Shown: positions 37,924 to 46,663 of the stretch, piece after piece | Position numbering within the stretch: the stretch's first letter is position 1 | How the letters are laid out: each line of letters starts with the position of its first letter | Assembly: GCA_021777105.1 (NCBI GenBank) | Contig: JAIQZQ010000037.1 | Coordinates: forward strand, 62,001 to 126,000 | DNA length: 64,000 nucleotides | Direction: 5' to 3' | Source: Candidatus Anammoxibacter sp. | GTDB taxonomy: Bacteria > Planctomycetota > Brocadiia > Brocadiales > Anammoxibacteraceae | Translations under genes and position numbers: made by a program | Notes under the pieces: model-generated | Database searches by the model: none | The model's input: only the letters and a program-made list of their open reading frames with translations | Told to the model about the DNA's origin: nothing

Positions 37924-38641
37924 TAGAATGCCTCAACTAATAGATTAATGGATAGTGGCTATTTCGTATAAAACACAAATTATCCCTTCCGGGGATAAAA
38001 CCCACTAGAGCAGACAAGCTGCTCGGTGTTTATTTATACAATAATATCGCAAAAAGTAACAGTCAACTAAAATTTGTTTTTACCAGCTCTACCGAAATGG
38101 AAATCTCCGGGTTTAAACACTAGCAGCTCCAATTGCCGTTGTTTTCAAAACGAACCTTAAAAGGGAGACTAAAGTCTCCCCTCCCCTCCAAAATCCTTCT
38201 ACAAACAAATCATATGGAAATAAACAGACAAATATAATACAATTGCGCGGAGCGTGGAACGCGAAAAGCAAGGCGCAAAGAGCAGGGCGTAAATCTCCGC
38301 AACAGCTTGTCGCAAGGTAAAAGTTAAGCTCACCGTCAGTTCTTAACGTTTGAAAAAACTCCCGCAACCAACCTCCCCTCTAAAAAGAGGGGAACGAGGG
38401 GTGTGTAAGGCCTGAAAGGATAATATGGAGTACATTAACCGCGTTAATGTTAAAAACAATACAATTGACAATTTTATATCAATACCAGCGCTGCAATTTC
38501 AGTTATACCCATTTGCCGTTAATCAGACGTTAAAACTGTAAAACCAAATGTATATTATAAAATTAACACGGTTAATTAACTCCAAAAAAGCCGCGCTTTT
38601 ACCTTTATCCTGTAAATCTCGTAAATCCCATTTTAAGTTTC
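37924..38641. repeat. Repeat-rich non-coding region upstream of the Roco gene
   Basis: No gene is supported. 37982-38045 resembles 53805-53885 (ATTATCCC..GGGGATAA followed by CAAGCTGCTC.GTGTTTATTTAT). 38155-38180 is a GGGAGACTAAAGTCTCCC palindrome, and 38368-38405 ends in AGGGGTGTGTAA, a fragment of family 2. The mix suggests layers of decayed small elements. Confidence 0.5.
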
Positions 38642-38752
38642 TTGCTCGTTCCAATGCTCGGCGTTGGAATGTGCTATGGACGCTCTGCGTCCAGTCACTT
38701 GACGCAGAGCGTCAAAGCAATTGTTCCAACGCGGAGCATTGGAACAAGCAAA
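38642..38752. repeat. Long REP-like inverted repeat
   Basis: The arms are TTGCTCGTTCCAATGC and GCATTGGAACAAGCAA, nearly perfect complements. Inner palindromes GGACGCTCTGCGTCC and TGACGCAGAGCGTCA lie between them. The CTCGTTCCAATGCTCGGCG text is typical of abundant REP-type repeats of environmental genomes. Non-coding, able to form a cruciform. Confidence 0.7.
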
Positions 38753-38764
38753 ATTGAAATTCCG

Positions 38765-38980
38765 TTAAACCTAAATTGAGAGATTCTAATCACCCTCCCC
38801 TAACCCCTCCCATCAAGGGAGGGGGAATAATCGGTATATATTTATTTGAAAACAGCGCTCATTAGGTGAAATTTTTAAGTTTGCGATTAAGACTAAAACA
38901 AGCCTAATAAGCCAAATTCCCCTCCCCATAGTGGGAGGGGTTAGGGGAGGGGGTATTTAAATCGTTCAACTTAGGTTAAA
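38765..38980. mobile_element. 216-bp MITE-like element, family 3, with TTAA ends
   Basis: The left end is TTAAACCTAAATTGAGAGAT and the right end complements it (ATCGTTCAACTTAGGTTAA). Next inside are CCCTCCCCTAACCCCTCCCA and its complement. No open frame. Half copies occur near 1525-1580, 17585-17645, 20040-20098 and 20936-20998. Confidence 0.75.
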
Positions 38981-39024
38981 ATTAAATTAACAACCCTGAA
39001 AATTTAAAGGAGGGGGACAAAAAC

Positions 39025-42000
39025 ATGTCAACAGACCTTGAAATCATAAAAGAACTCCAGGCCCAAACCGGCGTGGACTTGAAAAAGGTTGAATTTAAGG
39101 ATATTAACAAAAAAGAGAACGGGCTTTATATATCAGGTTTGCGCGCATTTTCAATTGACAGCGAAGACAATGTAATTGGATTAAGCCTTGATTACACAAC
39201 CATGGAATCGGCGCAAATCGAACTCATTTTCAAACTTGCCAATCTTCAAACTCTTAGTTTAAAAAGCTGTGACTTTAAAGATTTCACGTTATTGAAAAAG
39301 CTGGAAGGCCTAACTTCATTGGATTTAAGCTCTAATAAAATAAGCGACTGTTCTTTCCTAAACGAGCTAACATCTTTAAATTCCTTAAATTTAAATTCTA
39401 ATGAAATAAGCGACTTTTCTTTCCTAAAAGAGCTAACATCTTTAAATACCTTAAATTTAGGAGTGAATAAAATAAGCGACTGTTCTTTCCTAAAAGAGCT
39501 AACATCTTTAAATACATTAGATTTAGGATGGAATAAAATAAGCGACTGTTCTTTCCTAAAAGAGCTAACATCTTTAAATACATTAGATTTAGGAGGGAAT
39601 AACATAAGCGACTGTTCTTTCCTAAACGAGCTAACATCTTTAAATTCCTTAAATTTAAATTCTAATGAAATAAGCGATTTTTTTTTCCTAAAAGAGCTAA
39701 CATCTTTAAATACCTTAAATTTAAGAGGGAATAACATAAGCGACTTTTCTTTCCTAAAAGAGCTAACATCTTTAAATATCTTAAATTTAGGAGGGAATAA
39801 AATAAGGGACTGTTCTTTCCTAAAAGAGCTAACATCTTTAAATTCATTATATTTAGGAGTGAATAAAATAAGGGACTGTTCTTTCCTAAAAGAGTTAACA
39901 TTTTTAAATTCGTTATATTTAGGATGGAATAACATAAGGGACTGTTCTTTTCTAAAAGAGCTAACATCTTTAAATTCATTATCTTTAAATTCTAATGAAA
40001 TAAGCGACTTTTCTTTCCTAAAAGAGCTGACATCTTTAAATTCATTAGATTTAGGATGGAATAACATAAGAGACTGTTCTTTTCTAAAAGAGCTAACATC
40101 TTTAAATTCATTATCTTTACGTTCTAATAATATTGCGGACTGTTCTTTCCTTGCTGGACTTAATAATCTGGCGTATTGCAATCTAGATAAAAACCCAATT
40201 GAAGCTCCTCCAAAGTCGGTTGTAGATCAAGGTCTACCCGCTATCCGCAACTATTTCAAGCAAGCCGAAGACCAGGGATTTGATTATATCTACGAAGCCA
40301 AGCTTTTGTTTGTGGGCGAGCCCGGCGCGGGCAAAACATCTCTTATGAAGAAGTTTATTGATCCGGCATACGAAGTGCCGAACAATACTGAGGAATCTAC
40401 GTTGGGCATAGAGGTGCATGCGGGCTGGCCGTTTAAATATACTAAGGACAATACCGTCATATTTAATGCTAATCTGTGGGACTTTGGAGGGCAGGAGATA
40501 CAGTATATGATCCACCAATTCTTTATCACCCCACGCTCTTTTTACATTCTGGTTGCTGACGACCGAAAGCAACAGACACATTATGACTACTGGTTTAACA
40601 TTATCGCCCTGCTCAGCGAGGCTAAAAATGATGATCCCACTCCGGCTCTGGTTGCGCTAAACGAGATAAACCACAAATCAGTCACTAATTTTGACCACTC
40701 CGTCTATTGTGAACGGTATCCCGAACTTACTATAGGCTGCAAAGACGTAGACCTCTCAAAAAGTGACGGCAGGTTTGATGTGATTCGGAACAAAGCGCAA
40801 GAGGCCCTTTCCAACCTGAAACATGTTGGTGACAAGTTGCCGAAGCAGTGGATTCCCATACGCGAGGAAATGGAAAAGCGAATGGATCAAAACCATATTA
40901 CAATCGCTGAATATTTCGACATTTGCAAAAATCACAAAATAGAGAAAGAGGATGACGCGTTACTTATAAGCAGATACCTTCATGACCTTGGCGTGATATT
41001 GCATTTTCAATCAGACAGCTCTTTAGCCGACACAATCTTCCTTAACCCGCAATGGACGGTAAAGGCTGTGTACGCCGCGCTTTCAGACAAAACGCTTGAG
41101 CAAAATAAAGGCAAGTTTGAAAAGAAGTGGCTTTTCAGCTTATGGGAAAAGGATGGATACAATTTTGACGAACGCAACAAGCTACTAACATTGATGCTTA
41201 AAAATAATTTTGAGTTGTGCTACCGTATAGAGGAAGGCGGCGATTATTATATAGCCCCGCAACTGCTGACATCAATCAAACCTAAGTTTTCCATGCCCGC
41301 AAAAGATAAAAGGCTAAGGTTCAGGATGCAGTACCCTTTTATGCCCAAGGGAATAATGGCCCGCCTGATTGTGCGCTTAAACAGGTTTATAGCCTGTGAA
41401 AATAACGAAGACCTTGTGTGGAGGGAAGGGGCGGCGCTGGCCGACCGCGAAGCAAGGGCGGTGGTTGTGGAAGAGGAGAACAGGGATGGGCTGAAGGTAA
41501 TTGACATGGAGATTACCGGCAAGGTTGTTTCGCGTATGAAGGAGTTCCTGACTGTGATACGCGCGGAGGTTAAGAAGATACACAAAAGGTCGTTCCCTAA
41601 CATTAGATTTTCAGAGATGGTTCCATGCAACTGTAAGGTGTGTTTAAATGCGGAGGAGCCACATTTCTACAAATACGAATTTCTTGAAGAGAGAAGAGCC
41701 AATGGAGCAGAGAATGTTATCTGCGAAAAGAGCGTCTCTGATGTGATGATACCCGGCCTCATAGACGCTGTGTTTGAACGTGGTGAAGATAAGAGTGGAC
41801 GTGATTGGGCGGGCCCAAAAGGTTTTGACCTATATAAACAACGCGCGCCTAAATATGATGAAAATGAAAAAAAGCGTACTGTTGAGCCGGAGATATTCAT
41901 CTCATACGCCTGGGGCGGAGAAAGTGAAAAAATGACGGACGATATCTACAATGCGTTTAAAGAGAAAAAGCTAAACATTATACGTGATAGGATCGACCTT

Positions 42001-42465
42001 CAATACAAAGGCAACATAAGGGAGTTTATGCGCCGCCTGGGAGCATCGGCATTTGTTGTTGTAATAATAAGCGACCGATACCTGAAATCAAAAAACTGCA
42101 TGTTCGAGATGCTTGAGATTGAGAAGAACAGGGACGCATACAACCGCATATTCCCTATCGTGCTGGAGGATGCGCAAATATATGATGATATTAAAAGCAT
42201 TGGTTACGCGCTCCACTGGCAGGGGCAGTTAAAAGAACTTAAAGAACAGATCGACAAACTTGAATCGCCTCATCTTACTGAAGCGGCAAATAAAAACCTG
42301 GCTGAATACGCTTCAATCAGCCGCCTTACCGGGAACCTGATCAACATGCTTCGCGACATGAACACCCTGCCGGTTGAGATGCATAAGGAGACGTGGTTTG
42401 AGCAGTTGATTGAATCGGTTGAAGCGCGCATAGCGCAGGGCGCACTTCGTAATTACTCAGTATAA
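39025..42465 (+). CDS. Roco protein: LRR, Roc GTPase, COR and C-terminal TIR domain
   Basis: 1146 residues. Residues about 75-395 hold some 15 leucine-rich repeats of 22 residues. Roc GTPase: P-loop GEPGAGKTS (431-439) and WDFGGQE switch region. COR domain follows at about 590-840. A short Cys-bearing linker leads to a TIR domain from 953 (EPEIFISYAW, VVVIISDRYLKSKNCMFEML). The Glu in NCMFEML (E1028) sits where NADase TIRs have their catalytic Glu. The ribosome site AGGAGGGGG lies about 10 nt before the ATG. TIR-Roco proteins are plausible sensors that trigger NAD depletion or signalling, perhaps in defence (inference). The gene is monocistronic and follows a cluster of small repeats. Confidence 0.93.
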   Translation: MSTDLEIIKELQAQTGVDLKKVEFKDINKKENGLYISGLRAFSIDSEDNVIGLSLDYTTMESAQIELIFKLANLQTLSLKSCDFKDFTLLKKLEGLTSLDLSSNKISDCSFLNELTSLNSLNLNSNEISDFSFLKELTSLNTLNLGVNKISDCSFLKELTSLNTLDLGWNKISDCSFLKELTSLNTLDLGGNNISDCSFLNELTSLNSLNLNSNEISDFFFLKELTSLNTLNLRGNNISDFSFLKELTSLNILNLGGNKIRDCSFLKELTSLNSLYLGVNKIRDCSFLKELTFLNSLYLGWNNIRDCSFLKELTSLNSLSLNSNEISDFSFLKELTSLNSLDLGWNNIRDCSFLKELTSLNSLSLRSNNIADCSFLAGLNNLAYCNLDKNPIEAPPKSVVDQGLPAIRNYFKQAEDQGFDYIYEAKLLFVGEPGAGKTSLMKKFIDPAYEVPNNTEESTLGIEVHAGWPFKYTKDNTVIFNANLWDFGGQEIQYMIHQFFITPRSFYILVADDRKQQTHYDYWFNIIALLSEAKNDDPTPALVALNEINHKSVTNFDHSVYCERYPELTIGCKDVDLSKSDGRFDVIRNKAQEALSNLKHVGDKLPKQWIPIREEMEKRMDQNHITIAEYFDICKNHKIEKEDDALLISRYLHDLGVILHFQSDSSLADTIFLNPQWTVKAVYAALSDKTLEQNKGKFEKKWLFSLWEKDGYNFDERNKLLTLMLKNNFELCYRIEEGGDYYIAPQLLTSIKPKFSMPAKDKRLRFRMQYPFMPKGIMARLIVRLNRFIACENNEDLVWREGAALADREARAVVVEEENRDGLKVIDMEITGKVVSRMKEFLTVIRAEVKKIHKRSFPNIRFSEMVPCNCKVCLNAEEPHFYKYEFLEERRANGAENVICEKSVSDVMIPGLIDAVFERGEDKSGRDWAGPKGFDLYKQRAPKYDENEKKRTVEPEIFISYAWGGESEKMTDDIYNAFKEKKLNIIRDRIDLQYKGNIREFMRRLGASAFVVVIISDRYLKSKNCMFEMLEIEKNRDAYNRIFPIVLEDAQIYDDIKSIGYALHWQGQLKELKEQIDKLESPHLTEAANKNLAEYASISRLTGNLINMLRDMNTLPVEMHKETWFEQLIESVEARIAQGALRNYSV
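39352..40143 (+). repeat. Twelve 66-bp tandem units encoding the LRRs
   Basis: Twelve near-identical 66-bp DNA units (TTCCTAAAAGAGCTAACATC, then TTTAAAT.C.TTA, ending AATAA.ATAAG.GACT) each encode one LRR. Variation concentrates in the few codons between LDLG and N.I, the exposed positions. Nucleotide-level identity points to recent expansion or gene conversion. Confidence 0.92.
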
Positions 42466-43125
42466 ACTCCGAGTAAAGGCAAAAGCGGATGATGGATGAC
42501 GCTACTCGTTCAAATGCTCTGCGCTAGGTGTCTTTGGCCCTCTTTGTCTTCCAGATAAAACCTCCGTTATTGCCACATCCTTCGCATACAAAAGGGAGTG
42601 TTTTCTCTTTCATGTATTGAATTGCAAATTCATTTAGTATAGTGATTACAAAATCTGATAAAAACAATATTTATACTTCTCTATAACATGCTATTATGGT
42701 TTCTATGTTGCAATCAGGGATTTCTATTCTATAATTACTGTTAATGGTTACTGTCATAAGGGTTCATGTTCTATAAAAATTGTCGAATACTCTTATTTTA
42801 AAGTGAACTCTTATGGTTTGTAACCTGTTTTTCTTCAAGTCTCCTAATTGTTACACTACAAGTTTTTTCGTGTTTTTTTGTGGACACGCTTTTAGCTTTT
42901 AATTTTGTCTCTATTGCTTTTGCTTTTTTATTAGTGAAGATATGTGAAGATTTGCGGTTAATTCACTTTTGCTTTATCGGTGTCAATCCGTGTAATCCGC
43001 GTCATCCGTGTTCTATGCTTTTGATTTTTTTTTCGTGTTATTTCGTGTTTTTTTGTGGGCAACGCTTTTTATTTTTTGACTTATTCCTTATCAGGCTTAA
43101 CAGAACCTTTAGACAAATATACGCC
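42466..43125. other. Intergenic region with degenerate internal repeats
   Basis: 660 nt. Two similar T-rich stretches (TTTTTTTGTGGACACGCTTTT near 42874 and TTTTTTTGTGGGCAACGCTTT near 43048) flank text such as CAATCCGTGTAATCCGCGTC. A related stretch lies near 60472-60510. An open frame runs from 42880 into the ligase gene but its first 82 codons are this repeat, not homologous protein. Confidence 0.5.
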
Positions 43126-43923
43126 ATGCTAACTACAGACTCTTTAAATCCAAACAAGATAAAAAACGGGATTAACACAAAGATAATCGGAAGAGAAATC
43201 ATCTATTTTGAAAATGTCTTATCAACCATGGAGATCGCCCGCGAACAAATTGCCGGCGGCGCTAAGGAAGGGGCGGCTATATTTGCCGACGAGCAATCCG
43301 AGGGCAAGGGGAGGCGCGGCCGCGTGTGGACGTGCCCGGCTAAAAAAGGACTGCTAACCACCATTGTGATAAAACCGGCTATAGAGTCGAATCGGTTTAG
43401 TTACCTTATTGGAATAGCGTCTATTGCGGTTTCTGAGACTATAGGCCACCTTTTGGATATACAAACAGAGGTGAAATGGCCGAACGATGTGACTATTAAC
43501 GGCAAGAAGGTGTGCGGTATTTTGACGGAGGCGCACGGCTCGTGGAACGAGCCGTTGGCGTTTGCGATTGGTATAGGGATTAATGTTAATTTAACAAAAT
43601 CGGAACTGCCACAAGACACGGCAATACCGGCAACATCGCTTGAAATTGAAACAGGCGGATTAATTGATCGCAACAAACTCGCGCAAACCCTGCTTCAAAG
43701 CCTTGACTCCTGGTATTTATACCTCAAAGAGGGGCAATATGAATTTATACGAAAACAGTGGAAGGGGCTTTGTCTGAAATATGATAAGGAGGTTACAATT
43801 AACGAGGGGACTAAAAAACACACGGGCAGGTTTATTGACATAACACCCGGAGGAGATTTAATTCTGGAACTTGAAAGTGGCAGACAGGAACTCTTCAGAA
43901 GCGAACATGTAACCGGGGCCTGA
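43126..43923 (+). CDS. birA: Biotin-[acetyl-CoA-carboxylase] ligase (BirA-type, no HTH)
   Basis: The start chosen is ATG 43126 (265 residues), which begins MLTTDSLNPNKI. Biotin protein ligase motifs are YFENVLSTMEIAREQI, DEQSEGKGRRGRVWTC (biotinyl-AMP loop), KWPNDVTINGKKVCGIL and FAIGIGINVNL. A C-terminal SH3-like domain follows. It attaches biotin to carboxylase carrier domains. The N-terminal repressor HTH of E. coli BirA is absent, so it is the class I, non-regulatory type. It appears monocistronic. Confidence 0.92.
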   Translation: MLTTDSLNPNKIKNGINTKIIGREIIYFENVLSTMEIAREQIAGGAKEGAAIFADEQSEGKGRRGRVWTCPAKKGLLTTIVIKPAIESNRFSYLIGIASIAVSETIGHLLDIQTEVKWPNDVTINGKKVCGILTEAHGSWNEPLAFAIGIGINVNLTKSELPQDTAIPATSLEIETGGLIDRNKLAQTLLQSLDSWYLYLKEGQYEFIRKQWKGLCLKYDKEVTINEGTKKHTGRFIDITPGGDLILELESGRQELFRSEHVTGA

Positions 43924-44041
43924 AGCAGCGCGGATGCAAGACAAAATTAGTAATATTTCTATCTAACCCAGGCAAGGCCGTAATTTGCTGTTGGCTGTTA
44001 GCAATTAGATAGCTGTTTCGTTTTTTTGGCTATAAATAAGC

Positions 44042-44072
44042 TTGACAATAAAAGTTGAATAAAATCTAATAT
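44042..44072 (+). promoter_or_regulatory. Probable promoter of the Phd/VapC operon
   Basis: TTGACA at 44042-44047, with TCTAAT or TAATAT 17-19 nt downstream, 48 nt before the antitoxin ATG. Confidence 0.55.
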
Positions 44073-44119
44073 ACTTACAGTTTAAATTTTTTACGCTTAA
44101 TAATAAACAAAGTGACAAA

Positions 44120-44350
44120 ATGAAAACAATAGATATTGAAGATGCAAAAGAGCAGATTTCATATATACTTTCTGAAATAGAAAAAGAGGGCGATACGTTT
44201 CGTATTGTTAGCAAAGGCAAACCTGTGGCCGACATAGTCCCGCCCATAAAAACAGACCGCACAACCCCTCATCCCGTTATGCGTCAAATCAGAATAAATT
44301 ACGATCCCACGGAAGCTCTATCGGAAAACGATTGGCCGGAGAATGATTAA
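44120..44350 (+). CDS. Phd/YefM-family antitoxin
   Basis: 76 residues. MKTIDIEDAKEQISYILSEI and GDTFRIVSKGKPVADIVP are the Phd/YefM DNA-binding fold, followed by a disordered toxin-wrapping tail. It should neutralise the adjacent PIN toxin and repress the operon. The stop overlaps the toxin start by one base (TAATG). Confidence 0.88.
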   Translation: MKTIDIEDAKEQISYILSEIEKEGDTFRIVSKGKPVADIVPPIKTDRTTPHPVMRQIRINYDPTEALSENDWPEND

Positions 44351-44727
44351 TGTTGCTTGACACATGCGCTTTATTATGGCTTGCAAACGGTTCCGCAAAA
44401 CTTTCAAAAGACGCCTTAAATACAATAAAACAATCATCTTTTGTTTACCTGTCAGCGATATCCGGTTTTGAAACAAGTTTAAAAGCAAAGCAAGGTAAAC
44501 TTGAACTGCCTGTAAACGCTGAAGAATGGTTTGACACAATTGTGCAACATCATGATTTATCAATCATACCTTTAGATTTGCCAATTTGCATCATGGCAAA
44601 TACTTTGCCTTCGATACATAAAGATCCATGCGACAGATTTATAATTGCAACGGCAAAATTACATAATATTCCGATTATAACCAATGATAAACGGTTTAAA
44701 GAATATGAAATAGAAGTAATTTCTTAG
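44350..44727 (+). CDS. VapC-type PIN-domain toxin
   Basis: 125 residues. PIN ribonuclease motifs are LLDTCALLWL (first Asp), SAISGFETSLKAKQGKLEL (Glu), KDPCDRFIIATA (Asp pair) and ITNDKRFKEYEIEVI. It probably cleaves RNA, tRNA in characterised VapCs. It is translationally coupled to its Phd-type antitoxin. Confidence 0.9.
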   Translation: MLLDTCALLWLANGSAKLSKDALNTIKQSSFVYLSAISGFETSLKAKQGKLELPVNAEEWFDTIVQHHDLSIIPLDLPICIMANTLPSIHKDPCDRFIIATAKLHNIPIITNDKRFKEYEIEVIS

Positions 44728-44965
44728 CGCAAAGATAAAAGGTTGGGAGTGAATATATAGAAAGTAAATTATTGATATGATATTACGCTATAAACGAAAA
44801 TGGGCAAACCGGAAAGTAAAAGACAAAAGTTAAAAGTCTGCTTACTATTTCCATAAGTATTTTCTCCAGATTTTACCCGGTCTTATATGATTGAATGTTT
44901 AATACTTGGATTTTAATGATGATTAAAGACTTAAACCCGAGGAGTGTTTCAGAGGCGAATTGTGA

Positions 44966-44993
44966 TCTGGGCCTGAATATTCAGGCCCAGATA
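44966..44993. terminator. Perfect 28-bp palindrome downstream of NiSOD gene
   Basis: ATCTGGGCCTGAAT joined to its exact complement, 21 nt after the leftward NiSOD stop. The stem is strong, but a T tract is weak on the minus strand. It could act as terminator or mRNA stabiliser. Confidence 0.6.
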
Positions 44994-45014
44994 CAGTAAA
45001 TTTATTTCAAATTA

Positions 45015-45488
45015 TTAGTTTTTGAACTCATCAGGATGGTACGCTTTGTGAAAATCGTTAAGCAGGGTAGTCAAATGTTCAACATGGCCCAGATCAGTGG
45101 TCTGTTTAGCCTTCATTGATTGAACCATGAGTCCGTGCAACAACTCAAGCTTGACAAGATACGCTTTATGCCCTTTTTTGTCGTTTGTTGAAACCGGTTT
45201 AACGCGCTGTGTCAGGAAATATTGAGTAACCGCATGGCTAATCTTGTCTGCGTGAACTTCCTTGTTTTGAACCCAGCGAACCAACTGATTTGCGTTGGCT
45301 TTTGGATCGGCGGCCAGTTCATTAATCTTGTTCATCGACTTCTCAACAGTTTTAATATCCTCCGCCATGGCTGTAAACCTCGCTTCGTCATCATAAATCC
45401 CGCATGGAATCTCGCAATGTGCCTGCGCTTTAACGGCAAAAACAGTTAACAAAACAAAAGCTCCTAAAAAAACAATGCCTTTTTTCAT
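45015..45488 (-). CDS. sodN: Nickel superoxide dismutase with Sec signal peptide
   Basis: 157 residues. Signal peptide 1-23 ends AQA, and the mature chain would begin His24-Cys25-Glu-Ile-Pro-Cys29-Gly-Ile-Tyr32. This is the nickel hook HCxxPCGxY of NiSOD, in which the free N-terminal His1, Cys2 and Cys6 bind Ni. The following four-helix body (134 residues) fits the family, slightly longer than the Streptomyces mature enzyme. Classical NiSOD needs the protease SodX to expose His1. Here signal peptidase would do it on export (inference). No sodX-like gene is adjacent. The ribosome site GGGTGGG is near the ATG. Confidence 0.9.
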   Translation of the reverse strand: MKKGIVFLGAFVLLTVFAVKAQAHCEIPCGIYDDEARFTAMAEDIKTVEKSMNKINELAADPKANANQLVRWVQNKEVHADKISHAVTQYFLTQRVKPVSTNDKKGHKAYLVKLELLHGLMVQSMKAKQTTDLGHVEHLTTLLNDFHKAYHPDEFKN

Positions 45489-45657
45489 AAAACTCCCACC
45501 CTTCCTTAAAAAAAATTAAGCCCTCAACTGTATATTTTGAAAAGCCTATATAAAAAAATACCGCAAATTATTTAAAACCAATTATATGGACGTTTGAGTA
45601 TTAAGTCAAAATCTTTTTGGTGTGAATTAAGTGATTAAAGCGTCTCTTTAAATATAA

Positions 45658-45692
45658 TTGACAAAACCAGCGTGCTGTCATAAAATGACACC
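45658..45692 (+). promoter_or_regulatory. hicA promoter with operator palindrome
   Basis: TTGACA (45658-45663), a 17-nt spacer and TAAAAT (45681-45686). The perfect palindrome TGTCATAAAATGACA (45676-45690) covers the -10. The hicA ATG is at 45693, so the transcript should have almost no leader. Confidence 0.75.
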
Positions 45693-45950
45693 ATGAACAA
45701 AAAACAGCGGAAAATTTATGAAGCAATTTATCAAAAACCAATTCCGTCAAACATTGCATGGAGGGATATTGAAAATTTATTTATTCATTTGGGGGCGGAA
45801 TTGATTCCCGGCAAAGGATCAAGGGTTTCGGTAGTCTTAAATAACGAAATCGCCGTATTCCACAAGCCTCATCCGCAAAAAGAGACCGACAAGGGCAGCG
45901 TTAAAGCTGTTGCTGATTTTTTAAAAATAGCGGGGGTAAATGAACACTGA
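45693..45950 (+). CDS. hicA: HicA-type mRNA interferase toxin
   Basis: 85 residues. The dsRBD-like HicA fold has IAWRDIENLFIHLGAELIPGKGSRVSV and the catalytic-type His in AVFHKPHPQ. It probably cleaves mRNA when free. It is the first gene of a hicAB pair and lacks a ribosome site because the promoter abuts the start codon. Confidence 0.9.
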   Translation: MNKKQRKIYEAIYQKPIPSNIAWRDIENLFIHLGAELIPGKGSRVSVVLNNEIAVFHKPHPQKETDKGSVKAVADFLKIAGVNEH

Positions 45951-46000
45951 GCAGATTGTCTGCTTTAGTGAGAATTATCCATGCAGTGGGAGTGAACATC

Positions 46001-46327
46001 ATGTTAAAATATAAAAATTATACAGGGAAGTTTGAGTACGACGGCGAAAAAGATATACTTTTCGGCAGAGTTATTGATGTGAACGCCGTCATTACATTTC
46101 ATGGAACTAGTATTAAGGAAGTCAAGCAGGCGTTTATTGATTCGGTGGATACATATCTTGAAACATGCGCCAAGAAGAACATTACTCCCAGGAAATCATT
46201 TTCAGGCAATGTAAGATTAAGGATCAACCCTGAAGTTCATCAAAAAGCATATATAGAAGCTAAAAACCGTGGCGAGAGCTTAAATCAATTTATCATTGAC
46301 GCAGTGTTGCATGAAATAGGATCATAA
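46001..46327 (+). CDS. hicB: HicB-type antitoxin
   Basis: 108 residues from ATG 46001, which has GGGAGTG upstream. A start at 45956 is unsupported. The N-terminal partially degraded RNase H-like HicB domain is YTGKFEYDGEKDILFGRVIDV and FHGTSIKEVKQAFIDSVDTY. The C-terminal ribbon-helix-helix is NVRLRINPEVHQKAYIEAKN. It should bind HicA and the palindrome in the promoter. Confidence 0.9.
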   Translation: MLKYKNYTGKFEYDGEKDILFGRVIDVNAVITFHGTSIKEVKQAFIDSVDTYLETCAKKNITPRKSFSGNVRLRINPEVHQKAYIEAKNRGESLNQFIIDAVLHEIGS

Positions 46328-46365
46328 AAACCGCCTGACTATAAATGTAAAAAAACAGGAGGTTA

Positions 46366-46543
46366 GGAGGCGTCTCTAAATAACTTGTGCATTTTACACT
46401 CACCTTCAGGCTATCTTCGCTCAAACTTCAATCGCCAAATCCTCAACAAAGCTTAGGCTATGCCTACGGTTTGGCTCAATCAGTTTAAACAAATCTAACC
46501 TAAATCTAAGCCTAAAATGCTCAAGTTATTTAGAGACGCCTCC
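46366..46543. mobile_element. 178-bp MITE, family 1, copy 2
   Basis: The terminal inverted repeats are GGAGGCGTCTCTAAATAACT on both ends in opposite orientation, with TTA direct repeats at 46363-46365 and 46544-46546. The length equals that of 9286-9463, and the interior is related (CAATC.CCGAATCCT type, AACAAAT.CAACCTAAATCT). No transposase. Confidence 0.88.
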
Positions 46544-46663
46544 TTAATACATTTCGTTTCCACTGTGTTCTTCGCGCTTCTATCCTTTGACCTGTCTACA
46601 ATCGGCAATAAGCCATCGCTTCGCGCCCGGCTGCGAGTTAGATAGAATGGTTGTGTTTTCGAT

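Noticed and set aside
39246-40181. Long antisense open frame of 311 codons with a repetitive protein
   Set aside because: It is the reverse strand of the 66-bp LRR repeats; the period (multiple of 3) keeps it open. The sense strand has clear LRR, Roc, COR and TIR homology.
42880-43125. N-terminal extension of the biotin ligase
   Set aside because: The 82 codons translate T-rich repeat DNA into a hydrophobic sequence. Family homology starts after ATG 43126.
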